Shown here piece after piece: positions 44,544 through 54,761 of a stretch of DNA of 64,000 nt. How positions within the stretch are numbered: position 1 is the stretch's first letter; each line of letters starts with the position of its first letter. The translations under genes were made by a program, and so were the position numbers. Where the stretch lies: assembly GCA_000467715.1 (NCBI GenBank), contig AJFK01001027.1, forward strand, positions 1 through 64,000, written 5' to 3'. Below the pieces are notes generated by a model. It ran no database searches, was not told the origin of the DNA, and saw only the letters and a list, made by a program, of their open reading frames with translations. The DNA is from Hysterium pulicare CBS 123377. Taxonomy: Eukaryota; Ascomycota; Dothideomycetes; Hysteriales; Hysteriaceae.

Positions 44544-47351
44544 ATGGCCTCTTCATCTACAGAGAACCCCGTGTCTAATATTAGTGATGCTGTTGAATCG
44601 CTTGATATTTCGTCCGACCTCAAAGACTGTGTCAAATCCGACTCTGAGAATCATCAGCCGCACAGCCTGGAGGACATCACCGAGGAGCCTGACAACGACG
44701 ATGCCTCCAGTTGCGGCTCATGGGAAAACGTTCCCGAAGAAGCGGATGCAATTAAAGTCAACCGCATCGACTATCAAGGTTTCTTCAAGGCTGCCGATGA
44801 GGGAAATATCCACAAGCTCAAAGAGATCCTGGAGTCCGGAGCAGATATTGAGAGGGAGTCAAGAAGAGGGTGCACCGCACTCGTGGTTGCTATTGTTGCA
44901 GGACAGATTGAAGCAGCCAGATTCCTCCTCGGCAAAGGTGCGGATGTTGCCCATCGAGGTATGTCTCTACCGCCACTGGTTCACGCTCTCGCAAACGGAG
45001 GACCTGACGGGCTCGAAATAATGAAACTGCTCATGGATGCTGGTGCCAACCCGAAGACCATTTCTGGAAAGGATCGAAAGGACGTTCTTCATTGGGCTTG
45101 TTCAGATGGTCAACCGGAAGCGGTCGAACATCTTCTGAGCAAAGGCCTTGATATCAACAGCCATTGCCGCAGGGGTTGCACACCCCTAATTCTTGCCGCA
45201 GAGGGAGGACATATTGAAGTTGCAGAGATCCTGTTAAAACATGGTGCTGATCTCAAAGACCGCAGCGAGAACGGAGGAACTTTACTTATATGGTCAGCCT
45301 GTCACAATCGTGTGGAAACGGCCAAGTATTTCCTCGAGAAAGGCCTGGACATCAATGATACCGACAAAGTTGGTCATACTGCATTGATTCTTGCTGCACA
45401 TTTCGGCAACCTCGACATGGTGAACTTCCTTCTCGACACTGGAGCCGATCCGCACAAGCAGTCTCAAATTGGGGAGACAGGTCTGCAGGCCGCAGCTTTG
45501 GCAGGCCATGCAGATGTTGTGAAGAGATTGCTCGAAGCTGGATGCGATCCAAAGACGAAGTCCAACGCCGGTAGCGACGCCTTGACTCTTGCAATCACAA
45601 AGCAAGAAGTGGATGTCGTAAAGGTCCTCCTCAAAGCCCAGGGCGGCGAGGATTACCCGGTGGACAGCATTTCGCTTCAATTTGCCCTAGCTAATAAACA
45701 TTCAACAATCAAGTCTCTCATCAGTGTTTCATCTCTTGTTTATCCTCGGATCGTCAAATCTGAGTCAACTAGAGATTATGACTGGCTTGCCTGGGTTATC
45801 GAGGAGGGCGGCGAACTGGTGAAAGGGCGAGCTCTGACGGAGATCCTTCACTATGCACTGGAAGAGCAGGACTTAGAGCTAGTTAAGGCTCTTGTAAACC
45901 AACAATGCGATCTAGACACGTGCCTCGAATCAGGCTTTACTCCCCTCTCCTTCTGCGTCAGGCGTCGCAACAAAGATATGGTGCGGCTTCTTCTCGATGC
46001 CGGTGCGGATATAAACCTTCAGAACGAAAAAGGCCTTACTGCGCTTGACGAAGCCATCACCGACTTACCCAACCTAGAGAACCCGGATATTGTGGATGTT
46101 TTACTTAGACCTGGCCTGCGCATTAATCGCGGTAGAAATAGAGGTGTCACTGCTTTCGCTATCGTTCTCTCGAAGATGACCGACATCTGGGACAAGCTCG
46201 CAGAACGCATGTTAGAGTGTGTCGAAGATGTGAATGAAGATAAGGATGATATTGGAAGTAGTCTACTCCACGTAGCAGCGTTGAATGACCGCCACGATTT
46301 CATGAAACTACTCCTGGAAAGGGGAGCCGACCTCGAAAGCAAAGACGAATTCGGTGTCACCCCGCTTCTCCTGGCTGTCCAGCATTCCACCCGCGAAACT
46401 TTTTCCCTACTTCTTGAGAAAGGCGCAAATCCTCATGCGACATACCGCGCGGGAGCAAGAGCACTTCACGGCGTAGCCGCGCTCGGTCGTATCGAGAACA
46501 TGCAATACCTCCTCCAGAAAGGTCACGATATCGAAGCACTCACCGAGAAGGACTACACGCCCTTAGCATGCGCTCTAACATGGGGTCAAGAAGCCGCAGC
46601 ACTCTTCCTCCTCTCCAAAGGCGCAAATGCCAAATGCAAAACCGAGAAAGGCGTGACTGCGCTCCACTTCGCCTCCAAGAACGGTCTAGAAGACGCAGTG
46701 CGCGAGCTATTAGAACTTGGCTGCGAAGTCGATGCTAGGAGCGAGGAAGGATTGACACCTCTCCACGAAGCCTGCGCTACAGGCACACCCGCCATCGTCC
46801 AGATGCTTTTAGCAAAAGGAGCAGATATCGAGCTTGAGTTACCGAGTGGAGATCGACCATTGCACGTAGCGCTCATCGGCGAACAAGAAGACGTCGCCTC
46901 CCTCCTCATCTCATCCGGCGCGTCTCTAAAGGCGAAAGCATCCAAAGGTCGCTCTCCCCTCCACCTAGCATCCGAGCACAACCTCGTCCGCGCCGCCGAG
47001 CTCCTCATCGACGCCGGCTGTTCCCTCGAAGACATCGACACCGATACCTGGACACCGCTCTGCTCGTTCGGCGGACGCCACGTCGTCGAGTTGCTGATTA
47101 ATCGGGGCGCGAACGTCAATTATACGGATAAAGATATGTGGAATCCGTTGCATCAGGCGGTGCAGAGTGATGAATTTCGAGAAGCGAGGCTGTTGATGCG
47201 GGCGGGTGTTAGTCTGGATGTCAGGACTACGGATGATGGGTTGACGGTTTGGGAGCGGGCTATGGATAAAGAGGATAAGGAGACGAGCGAGGAGTGGTTG
47301 GGGATGCTTGTTCAGGAGAGGGATAGGAGGAGGGAGGCAGAGGGGTTGTGA
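44544..47351 (+). CDS. Ankyrin-repeat protein, about 22-24 repeats
   Basis: An intronless gene of 935 residues. An acidic N-terminus (about 75 residues, SLEDITEEPDNDDASSCGSW) carries no domain. Ankyrin repeats fill almost all the rest, for example RGCTPLILAAEGGHIEVAEI, VGHTALILAAHFGNLDMVNF, KGVTALHFASKNGLEDAVRE and EGLTPLHEACATGTPAIVQM. Repeats near residues 370-450 are degenerate and mark a break between two arrays. There is no kinase, NACHT, HET, SAM or membrane segment, so it looks like a pure protein-binding scaffold. Partners are unknown. The codon usage is even along the gene. The ATG at 44544 follows a TAG four bases earlier. Confidence 0.9.
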   Translation: MASSSTENPVSNISDAVESLDISSDLKDCVKSDSENHQPHSLEDITEEPDNDDASSCGSWENVPEEADAIKVNRIDYQGFFKAADEGNIHKLKEILESGADIERESRRGCTALVVAIVAGQIEAARFLLGKGADVAHRGMSLPPLVHALANGGPDGLEIMKLLMDAGANPKTISGKDRKDVLHWACSDGQPEAVEHLLSKGLDINSHCRRGCTPLILAAEGGHIEVAEILLKHGADLKDRSENGGTLLIWSACHNRVETAKYFLEKGLDINDTDKVGHTALILAAHFGNLDMVNFLLDTGADPHKQSQIGETGLQAAALAGHADVVKRLLEAGCDPKTKSNAGSDALTLAITKQEVDVVKVLLKAQGGEDYPVDSISLQFALANKHSTIKSLISVSSLVYPRIVKSESTRDYDWLAWVIEEGGELVKGRALTEILHYALEEQDLELVKALVNQQCDLDTCLESGFTPLSFCVRRRNKDMVRLLLDAGADINLQNEKGLTALDEAITDLPNLENPDIVDVLLRPGLRINRGRNRGVTAFAIVLSKMTDIWDKLAERMLECVEDVNEDKDDIGSSLLHVAALNDRHDFMKLLLERGADLESKDEFGVTPLLLAVQHSTRETFSLLLEKGANPHATYRAGARALHGVAALGRIENMQYLLQKGHDIEALTEKDYTPLACALTWGQEAAALFLLSKGANAKCKTEKGVTALHFASKNGLEDAVRELLELGCEVDARSEEGLTPLHEACATGTPAIVQMLLAKGADIELELPSGDRPLHVALIGEQEDVASLLISSGASLKAKASKGRSPLHLASEHNLVRAAELLIDAGCSLEDIDTDTWTPLCSFGGRHVVELLINRGANVNYTDKDMWNPLHQAVQSDEFREARLLMRAGVSLDVRTTDDGLTVWERAMDKEDKETSEEWLGMLVQERDRRREAEGL

Positions 47352-48259
47352 TTTGGTTTGGGGGATTTCTGATGATGAGAGCTTGAGGAAGAGTAGAGGG
47401 TGTTTTTGAACGAGTTTGAGTTTGGGAGCGAAATTGTAAACTGGGTATTTTAGCACACTGAGAGCTGGTCTTTTCTCTCTGTGCACGGCGGCGTAAACGT
47501 GCAGGAATCTTTATATGGGTGTTGGGTGAGGTGTTTGGAGGTTATCTGCCGTCCTTAAGTATGCGATCTATATGGTTTAGGTAGCTGCATGAATCATGAC
47601 AATATAGGAAATAACAATACATAACGTTCCTCTTGCTATGTACGGCATGAAGTATCTAAGCCTACACCTACAGCGGATCATAATCATCATATTGATTTCA
47701 TTTTTGCTCTACTCGCCCATCTGAGATCCGTTCATCACTATTACCCCAGCACATGTGGACTTTGTACAAAGACCTCAGGTAAGGTTAGAAGATAATACAC
47801 AACCTTAATAAAATAGTTTTCTTTAACTCTAGTATATTATATGTAGGAAAATAAGTATATATTTTAACTTATAATAGTCTCTTTTCCTTACCATTACTAA
47901 CTAGGCTCTGACCATAAAGCTCCAGCAGGTAAAGCTAAGTGCATCGACATTATTTTACAGCATGGGACACGATATAGGGGCATGTTGTCCAGCATGTTTG
48001 GAAATGCGTATGCTATCATACTTGCTATACCTCAGACTTATCATTGTATCCACTGCTGGGATTATTCTTCCCTTTGCTCTGATACGCTTTAACCTTTAAC
48101 CTTTAACTTCAACACTCCTCGGGAAATCGATGTGAGTTCCGCTCCGTCCATATATTAGCACTGACCTCCTTGCCACCAGCCGAGGCCATCTCCAACCTCT
48201 GTGCGGAGCCCCAAGCATCTCCCATAGAGCGAAGTTCAAGCGCTAGAGCAGTGAAGCTC
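47352..48259. other. AT-rich intergenic region
   Basis: No supported gene. A very AT-rich island lies at about 47795-47885 (TATA/TTTAA words). A short tandem of CCTTTAA units (TTTAACCTTTAACCTTTAAC) is at about 48089-48108. Open frames of 60 codons are absent between about 47490 and 48250. Confidence 0.5.
48089..48108 (+). repeat. Short tandem repeat, about 7-nt unit
   Basis: Nearly three copies of a CTTTAAC unit follow each other. It is too short to be telomeric and differs from TTAGGG-type repeats. It is recorded as a microsatellite. Confidence 0.6.
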
Positions 48260-49291
48260 TTACCGCTCCCTAACCAGAATCTCCTTCTCCGTCCTCTTTA
48301 ATACATAGATCCAATGCACAATCTTCGGCTTCCCCACCTCCCCTCCCCTCTCCTTAACAACAACCTCCTCCATCCTCTCCAAGTTCCACAGCTCCCCGGG
48401 ATGCGGAAACCCACTCATGGTTAGATTCTCTGGTATCTCGTCATCTTCGAACGAGGGAGAAGGATATGGGGAATATGAAGATGGAGGGAGGAAGGGGAAT
48501 CGGGATGAGGAGTAGGAGACTGAGATCCAGTAGCCGCTTGGTTTAGTCAGGAGGGCGAGATGTAGGGCTAGGATGTGGAGAGGGTGGAGGAAGGCGGGGG
48601 AGGTGGGGGAGTTTGAGATTGAATCTGAGGGAAGTGGTTGGGGTTTTGGAGGAGATGATTTGATGGAATGAGAGGGCGAGTAGAGTGGGTATGGTATGGA
48701 AATCGGGATATCGTCGGAACAGGCTATGGAGTCTGAGGTGGATTTTTCTATGACTATGCTGTAGGTGGCTGGGTTGCAGGTTGAGAGGAGGGAGGGGAGC
48801 GAGAGGATATTGGTATGGGACCAGCGCATGTAGCGTTCTGGGGTTGACCGAGATGGATGTTGAGACGGCGAGAAGGAACGAAAGAGCGGTGCAATTCGAT
48901 TGGAAACCTCTCTTTCGTCGGGATCCTGCACGCTATCGCTTTTCTCGTTTTGCGCCTCATCTATGTCTTCATTGTCCTCTCTGCTCTCGATTGGGGCTAG
49001 GAATATCTCCACCTCCCTCTTCTTCCCAATCTCAATTGCCGTTTTCGAATAATCGACATTATGTATCTGCTCTGGGTCCTTGACATGAGCTCGGAGGTGA
49101 TACGAAAGCAGTGACGTCCCACATCCAACATGCAGGATCTCGGGCGTCTCCTCTCCGCAATCTTTCAACGCAGCAACCAGAGCAGGATCGGTGATAGTCG
49201 GTGACTCCAGCCATTCGAAAGGATTCGGATTGGCTGTGAATCGATTGTCCCAGTAAGCCTGGGAACCGAAAGACGGAGGTGCCGGTGGCAT
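48260..49291 (-). CDS. Class I SAM-dependent methyltransferase, METTL13/EEF1AKMT4-like
   Basis: A single exon of 343 residues. The N-terminus FGSQAYWDNRFTANPNPFEW resembles the family's opening 'YW..RF...FEW' motif. Motif I is ILHVGCGTSLLSYHLR, an acidic post-I strand follows (NVDYSKTAIEIGKKR), and IVIEKSTSDSIAC corresponds to the 'D/EKGTxDxI' motif of eEF1A lysine methyltransferases. The C-terminus has SGYWISVSYSSSRFPFLPP and KIVHWIYVLKRTEK. Two low-complexity Ser/Pro inserts lengthen the protein. It should methylate a protein lysine, possibly on eEF1A, but the exact substrate is not shown. It diverges from the next gene across 276 nt. Confidence 0.85.
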   Translation of the reverse strand: MPPAPPSFGSQAYWDNRFTANPNPFEWLESPTITDPALVAALKDCGEETPEILHVGCGTSLLSYHLRAHVKDPEQIHNVDYSKTAIEIGKKREVEIFLAPIESREDNEDIDEAQNEKSDSVQDPDEREVSNRIAPLFRSFSPSQHPSRSTPERYMRWSHTNILSLPSLLSTCNPATYSIVIEKSTSDSIACSDDIPISIPYPLYSPSHSIKSSPPKPQPLPSDSISNSPTSPAFLHPLHILALHLALLTKPSGYWISVSYSSSRFPFLPPSSYSPYPSPSFEDDEIPENLTMSGFPHPGELWNLERMEEVVVKERGGEVGKPKIVHWIYVLKRTEKEILVRER

Positions 49292-49567
49292 TGAGGGAAA
49301 CTGGGTTGTTGATGCTAGTTAGATAGCCAGTATTGTTAGCATAAGCTGCGGTTTGGGCTCACTTTGTTAGTTTCAATGGTGTTATATTAGTAGGTGATCA
49401 GTGTTTTTTGTTTCTTCCGTGACATGAGTAAAATGTGATGTATTCGTGTCGATCACGAAATAAATGAGTAGGGCTGCGGCTCGGAGAATCCTCCCCTCCG
49501 AACTTCGATATCTTCATTCGCAAACACTGACCTCCGCACGCATCAATTCCCTCCCTAAACATACACC

Positions 49568-50565
49568 ATGGCGATCCCTTCAGCCTCCTTACCACGCTTC
49601 CTCCTCCCACGCGCTCAATTCCTCCTCCGACCTTCCCGCCCTCTCCTACGAGCCCTCCCATCCACCACCCCATCCATCCGCCATGCCTCCAAAAAGACCA
49701 CACCGCAAACGGGCAAACCACTCATACTCGAGAAACCTGAAAAGTTCAATCCACCTTCTCACGGTCGCCGACTACCGAAAACAAGGTCAGGCATGGGGAA
49801 AGAGTATGGACCGAAACCTACGGCCGAGGACCTGCATCGATTCAAAACGAAAAAGTATCCGAATATGATGGCGCCGGAGGGGACGCGCATGCATTGGTTT
49901 TTGCATAGTCGGAGTGTGCATGTTTGGATTACTATGGTGAGATTTCACCCTCTCGACTTCCCTTCGTGTTCTTTTCCGTCTTAGAAGCATTTGCCCAAAT
50001 CTCAATCCCATCCCAATTTCTCAACCCCTCACGATCCAGGCGATCATCAAGTAATGAATCTAACACCTCCCACCAGTCTGTCCTCCTCTCCCTAGCCCTC
50101 GGCGCCGTCTTCGTAAACTTCCACACCACAACCCCCTACCGGGACCTCCTCCCCTCGGCCCGCTCCTTCCTAACCAGCCCGCTAGCCTCCCTCTCCCAGT
50201 TCATAGAAGTCTACAAAATGCACACGGCGTACACGAGCGCACAAACTGCCGAAAGAAGAAAAGAGAAGGTCGAGGATGTGAAGAAGAGGGCTGAGTATCG
50301 GAAGGCGCATGGGTTGGAAAAGGAGGATGATTTTTGGGGGTGGACGGCTAAGAGTGATGCTGAGGCTTTGGGGCCGGCGATTACGGGGACCGACAAGGCT
50401 GTAGTTGGGGCTGGAGCTGGAGCTGGAGCCGGAGCCGGGCAGGGCGAAGGAGAGGGGTTGGTGAGGAGGAAGGAGGGGGTTTGTGAGGATGATCCGAGGT
50501 ATTATATCGGTGCTGATGGAGTTAGGAGGAGGAGGGTGAAGAAGTGGTTTGGGATTTGGGAATAA
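49568..50565 (+). CDS. Probable mitochondrial membrane protein of unknown function
   Basis: Two exons (49568-49936, 50077-50565) with a 140-nt intron give 285 residues. The first 45 residues are a strong mitochondrial presequence (MAIPSASLPRFLLPRAQFLL, RPSRPLLRALPSTTPSIRHA). A conserved-looking block KYPNMMAPEGTRMHWFLHSR precedes one hydrophobic segment (SVLLSLALGAVFVNF) formed at the exon join. A charged helical region (QTAERRKEKVEDVKKRAEYR) follows, then a Gly-Ala repeat (VGAGAGAGAGAGQG) and a basic end RRRVKKWFGIWE. It looks like a single-pass inner-membrane protein. I do not recognise the family. Another ATG-led frame (49464-49868) overlaps its start. Confidence 0.78.
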
Positions 50566-51232
50566 ATAGCCAGTGAACGAGGGAGACTGCTGTCTCGGTT
50601 GGCAATGTATCTTTCTGTAGTGATATAGTAAGAAGAGGAATTGTGGTGTATTTATAGCTATTGGCCCACAAGGTTGTTCTACATCTTTCGTTCCTAGCGA
50701 ATGGCGCGTTCTGCATGCATTCGAAATGCGATTCGAAGTATATAATAATATATCGCTCTTCTCTCTCGAGTGGGGACCGGATGCATATACCATCAGCTGT
50801 GTGCTTTACGCTTTCGTGAAATTCGAACACTTGCAGATTGTAGATTACAGCATTCAACTTAATTCAGCCGTTGAAAAGCTATATTGAAATCTACAAACAT
50901 GAAAGTTTGATGTCAGCGAGCCAGGTAAGTAGGCCGTTATAACAACTCCACTTGCTCTGCTCATGCTCGTCTATATACACAATACCGAGGACAATATTAC
51001 CGCCCTACCGCCATTTCATCCCATTGGGAACGCCATTTACCCGATCCAACGCCTGGGTCGTAAGCCGTCAACAAAAGTTGAGAAGGACAACACTGACTGT
51101 CCTACAAGAATTTGATAATGACCTTTCATGTCAACAGCCAGAGAAGGGGAAATAAACCGATGTAAGATATCCGCGAAAACACCTGTGATGCTCCTACAAA
51201 CAAACAAACATAACGCCATTATCGTGAGTGCC
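50566..51232. other. Convergent intergenic region
   Basis: Nothing supported. It lies between the 3' ends of the mitochondrial protein gene and SIR2. Confidence 0.5.
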
Positions 51233-52874
51233 CTACCTCTTAGATGGAGGGATTTGAGGGTGGGTCGGCTCCATTTTCAGAGTTCCATTTGTGCCATTGG
51301 TGGTATTGGATCCATTAGAAGCTGAAGTTTGGAGTTTGACGGTGAAAGCGGCTTCGAGATCTTCGACGGGTTCTACATCGACTTTCTGATCTTCGGGGAG
51401 CATCTTGTGCTTCAATTCCCAGCCGGCTCTTCGGCAGAGTTCACCTACGATGGTGTCGCAATCACCAAGAAGGTTAATGTCGAAATTGATGTGGTGAATG
51501 GGCTGGAAAGTTAGCTACAAGAGGACTTCTTATATCAGTGAAAGCAAATACTTACATCACGTGAGATGTAGATTTGTGGCACATCTCGTGGCAGAACGTT
51601 TGGTATTTCCGACACGGGCGCTACCTTCATACTCGTACCGATTACAATGACTAGATCGGCTTTTCCCTTGTCCACGGAGCGAAGACGGTCAAAGAAATCT
51701 TGCGGTAAAGCTTCGCCGAAGAATGTAATGTCTGGCTTCATGACTCCTGGCTGCGGTATATCGTAAGCACCGTCTGAGTCATCATCGTCGTCGCCAGCCG
51801 CTCTGCGCTTCTTGGAGCCATTGGAGCTTCTCTTGCGCTTCATGCCGGGCTTATGTGCTGCGAGTTCCTGAATACATTGCTTGCATTCGGATATCTTTTG
51901 CGCTCGGATGTCGTCAAAGATTTTTTCTCCAGGAATTTTATAGCCACACTTGCGGCAGGTTGCTGTTGCCCATGAACCGTGACACTGAATTAGTTTGTCT
52001 TTTGAGATGCCTGCGTGGCTTTCTACGTTGTCAATGTTCTGTGTGTAGTTTGTCAAAAGCTTGCCTTTTTCCTCAAGCAAACGGATGAACTGGTGAGTGG
52101 GAGTCCACTTCTTGAGATCCGGCAAAATGTCGCCTGCAAGTGAGTAAAACGTATTTGGATCATCATCGAAATTGTGGATATCAAAGACTTGCTCTGGCTC
52201 TTGGAAGCCCATGTCCTGTAGCTTGGAGTAGAAGCCAGTGTTCTTCGAGCGAAAGTCAGGTATTCCAAGGCTAGTGGATATGCCAGCGCCCGTAATAACC
52301 ATTATATTCTTGCGTTCCCGCAACAAGCGCGCAACATCATCGATGTCTTTGTATTGTGTGAGGCGGCGACGTCTGATAAGTTCTCTACTAATTGCCATCC
52401 CAAGCAATTGGTAGTAACTCTCATCCTGAAGATCTTCCAAGAACTTCGGTATGCGCACTCCGAACGCGGTTAATAGTTTACGGGCGGTCACTTTTCCGGT
52501 TGTGATGTTTTCGAATACGAATTGGCCTGCGCCGACTTCATGCAGGCGTTGGCGGAAGAGTCGGGCTTCTTCGGCCGTGCAAACGTCTGGCCCTAGATGA
52601 GGGTTAATTGACAAAGGATCACTGAATACGGACCCAATCCAAACTCACCACCAGTGGAGTAGTCAAAGGCTTCGACTTCGTCCAGTATCTCCTCGTACAG
52701 TGACGCCGACTCCCACTGATCGTCGTCGTCTACCTTTGATTTTGGAGCCATGGACGCGCTGGTCTGGGTCGCATCGTACGCGTTCGCAGTGGCGGACTCA
52801 GCGGTCAGGTCGATGCTTGGAGCGGCGGCCTTCTCCTGCACCATGACAGGCCCAGAGTAACCGGCGGCTGCCAT
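51233..52874 (-). CDS. SIR2: NAD-dependent histone deacetylase SIR2/HST1-like
   Basis: Three exons in gene order (52649-52874, 51556-52592, 51233-51502) give 510 residues. The N-terminal region includes [20 protein letters not shown] and a helical block before the catalytic core. Core motifs are [28 protein letters not shown], two zinc CxxC pairs (CRKC, CKQC), [21 protein letters not shown] and [12 protein letters not shown] (formed by the last splice). Between the second CxxC pair and the PDITFFGE strand lies an insert with [13 protein letters not shown] and five Asp, which looks like a nuclear localisation signal plus acidic loop. This is the class I sirtuin type that deacetylates histones for silencing. 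Whether it is the Sir2 or Hst1 ortholog cannot be decided here. Confidence 0.93.
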
Positions 52875-53991
52875 TCGAGAGTTCTGCAGTTCACGGTTCT
52901 GACATGTGTCGACAAAGTTTTGGGAAGAGTGTTCGGGTTGGAGGACAGAAAGATTGGTCTGCTTATCCGAGCTAATATCTACCCGATAAAGCTTAGTGTC
53001 TACTATAAGTGCTTAAATAACCTTCGTCTGCGCACCCTAGGCCTTTTTGCCTCTTATACATATATCGGCTATTTGACCGGCTACTATAATCTCAACGAGC
53101 GAAATGGAATTGCTCTCAGTTCAGGTATATGCCTCCTTTCGGTTGTGGACCCTGGAAGCTCTTGAAGCCCTCTCGCCCATTTCAAGGTACAGCAGATTGA
53201 GATTGGTGAGTCAATGTCCTGAAACACTTGGAGTGACCTTAGACTTTGAAAATCACTCATGATGACACAAAGTCCCTGCACTCGAACGATATAAATTCGG
53301 AGTGAATCATAAACGATTTCCAAGTCTTTGTTCACCCTTAGAATGCAATTGTGGCCTGTTCGCGATGGTCATAATCTATCAAAGTATTCCTATTGATATC
53401 TTGTGGAGCCCACAACAGATCGATCTCCCAATGGAAACAGGGTGCATCCATCTATCCAGGCATAGCTCAAATATCGTACCGAAGGCTGTAGCTGCATTTT
53501 ACCGATCGCCGTTGCATTTATTGCGACCATCTGGTCAGTTGATCTTCCCATGGATAATCCAAACTTGCTCTGAGTTACAGTTGCCTTAGTAAGAGTCAGA
53601 TATAGGTAAGTAATCCCAACTCCCATAACAAGTATTCTTATTATACATTTGGTTGCATTGACGAACTCTGACTTGGCCATGCAGGGGTTCCACAACATTA
53701 ACCATCTGCTCCCTATTTCCACTTCTGATATAGAGCACGATGAGTGGTGTTATTTGTCGTACTACCCATCTTATATTGGTACAAATTTGACCTTCACCGA
53801 CCTTGCCAATATATGCCCTACTTCACATCCTAATTCCGAGGTAGGTCCGAAGAGGGTAACTTGATTTAAAGCCGTTCACAGAGTTCAGATCAGCTTTGCA
53901 TCCTTATAGGAAAGACGTTGGTATGCATAGGCAGACTCATTCAGAACAAAGAATTTCGGCATCTAAGTGGACTCTGCTCATCCTGCATATA
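52875..53991. other. Intergenic region with Leu/Tyr-rich open frames
   Basis: No gene I can support. A plus-strand open frame at 52920-53165 gives a Leu/Tyr-rich sequence (KLSVYYKCLNNLRLRTLGLF). Minus-strand frames at 53390-53722 and 53084-53335 contain one possible membrane segment (IIRILVMGVGITYLYLTLT). They could be remnants of a decayed gene. No splice chain was convincing. Confidence 0.35.
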
Positions 53992-54761
53992 TCATCGTCG
54001 TACTTCTGTCGTACAACTCGCCCTTCCATCGAGTTCTGGAATGTTAGCTTTCGTTGGAAGTTCGTGCCGACTTCCATTGACCGGTGTATCTAATTCAGCA
54101 ACTTCTTGCCCTGGCCGCACCTGGATAGGGCTGCTCGGGGCTTTCCCAACATGTTCCGATGTATCATGTACTCCCCCTGTCGCCCCCCTCCCCTTTCGTA
54201 TACCGAGAAGATATGCGCCTGCAACTGCTGCTAGTAAAAGTACGCCCAGTGGAATGCCGACCCCGATACCAATCTTCGCGCCAGCGGACAAACCACCTGA
54301 CTCTTTCGGGCTTGTGGGAAGGGAAGCGGACACGGTAGTTGAAGTAGACGGCGAGAAGTTTCTGTACCTTTGGAGGTACTCGTTGCGGTTGTAGAGGAAA
54401 GGCTCCTTGTAGTTGAACTGGGTTCAACAACTGGTCCATTACAAAGATTAATATAGTATTGAGAGATAGTGCTCGCATCATTGGTTGAGCAGCCAGTTTG
54501 CTGACACAGAGCGCCCGAACTTCTCAAGGTAGTGAGGAGCGCGCTTTGGCAGACGCATGATTGATAGGCCGCTTGATTTGTAACTGGAGTAGCGGGTGGC
54601 ACGTAACCCGCCTCAGCTTGCTGAAGAATGGTACATGAGTGAGCGCATTGGGGGAGCTTGGAGTAGTCAATGACGGTATACGCTGGGGTGGATGAATTTG
54701 TTGCGGGGGCTTGGGCGGATATGTTCGTTTCGAAGAGGGCGATCAGTAATAACAAGAGCAT
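53992..54761 (-). CDS. Cysteine-rich, single-pass secretory membrane protein (CFEM-like)
   Basis: Proposed exons in gene order 54368-54761 and 53992-54302 give 234 residues. A signal peptide (MLLLLLIALFETNISA) precedes a domain with seven cysteines (LPQCAHSCTILQQ, YQSCVCQSALL, GALCQQTGC, INLCNG), resembling divergent CFEM-like ectodomains. A Ser/Thr stalk, one membrane helix (IGIGVGIPLGVLLLAAVAGA) and a short cytoplasmic tail of about 75 residues follow. The intron (54303-54367, GTACAG..AAAG) is inferred because the stalk frame ends otherwise. Its acceptor is weak, so a one-base indel in the stalk is an alternative. This layout is common for fungal wall-sensor-like proteins. No specific role is claimed. 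Confidence 0.65.
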
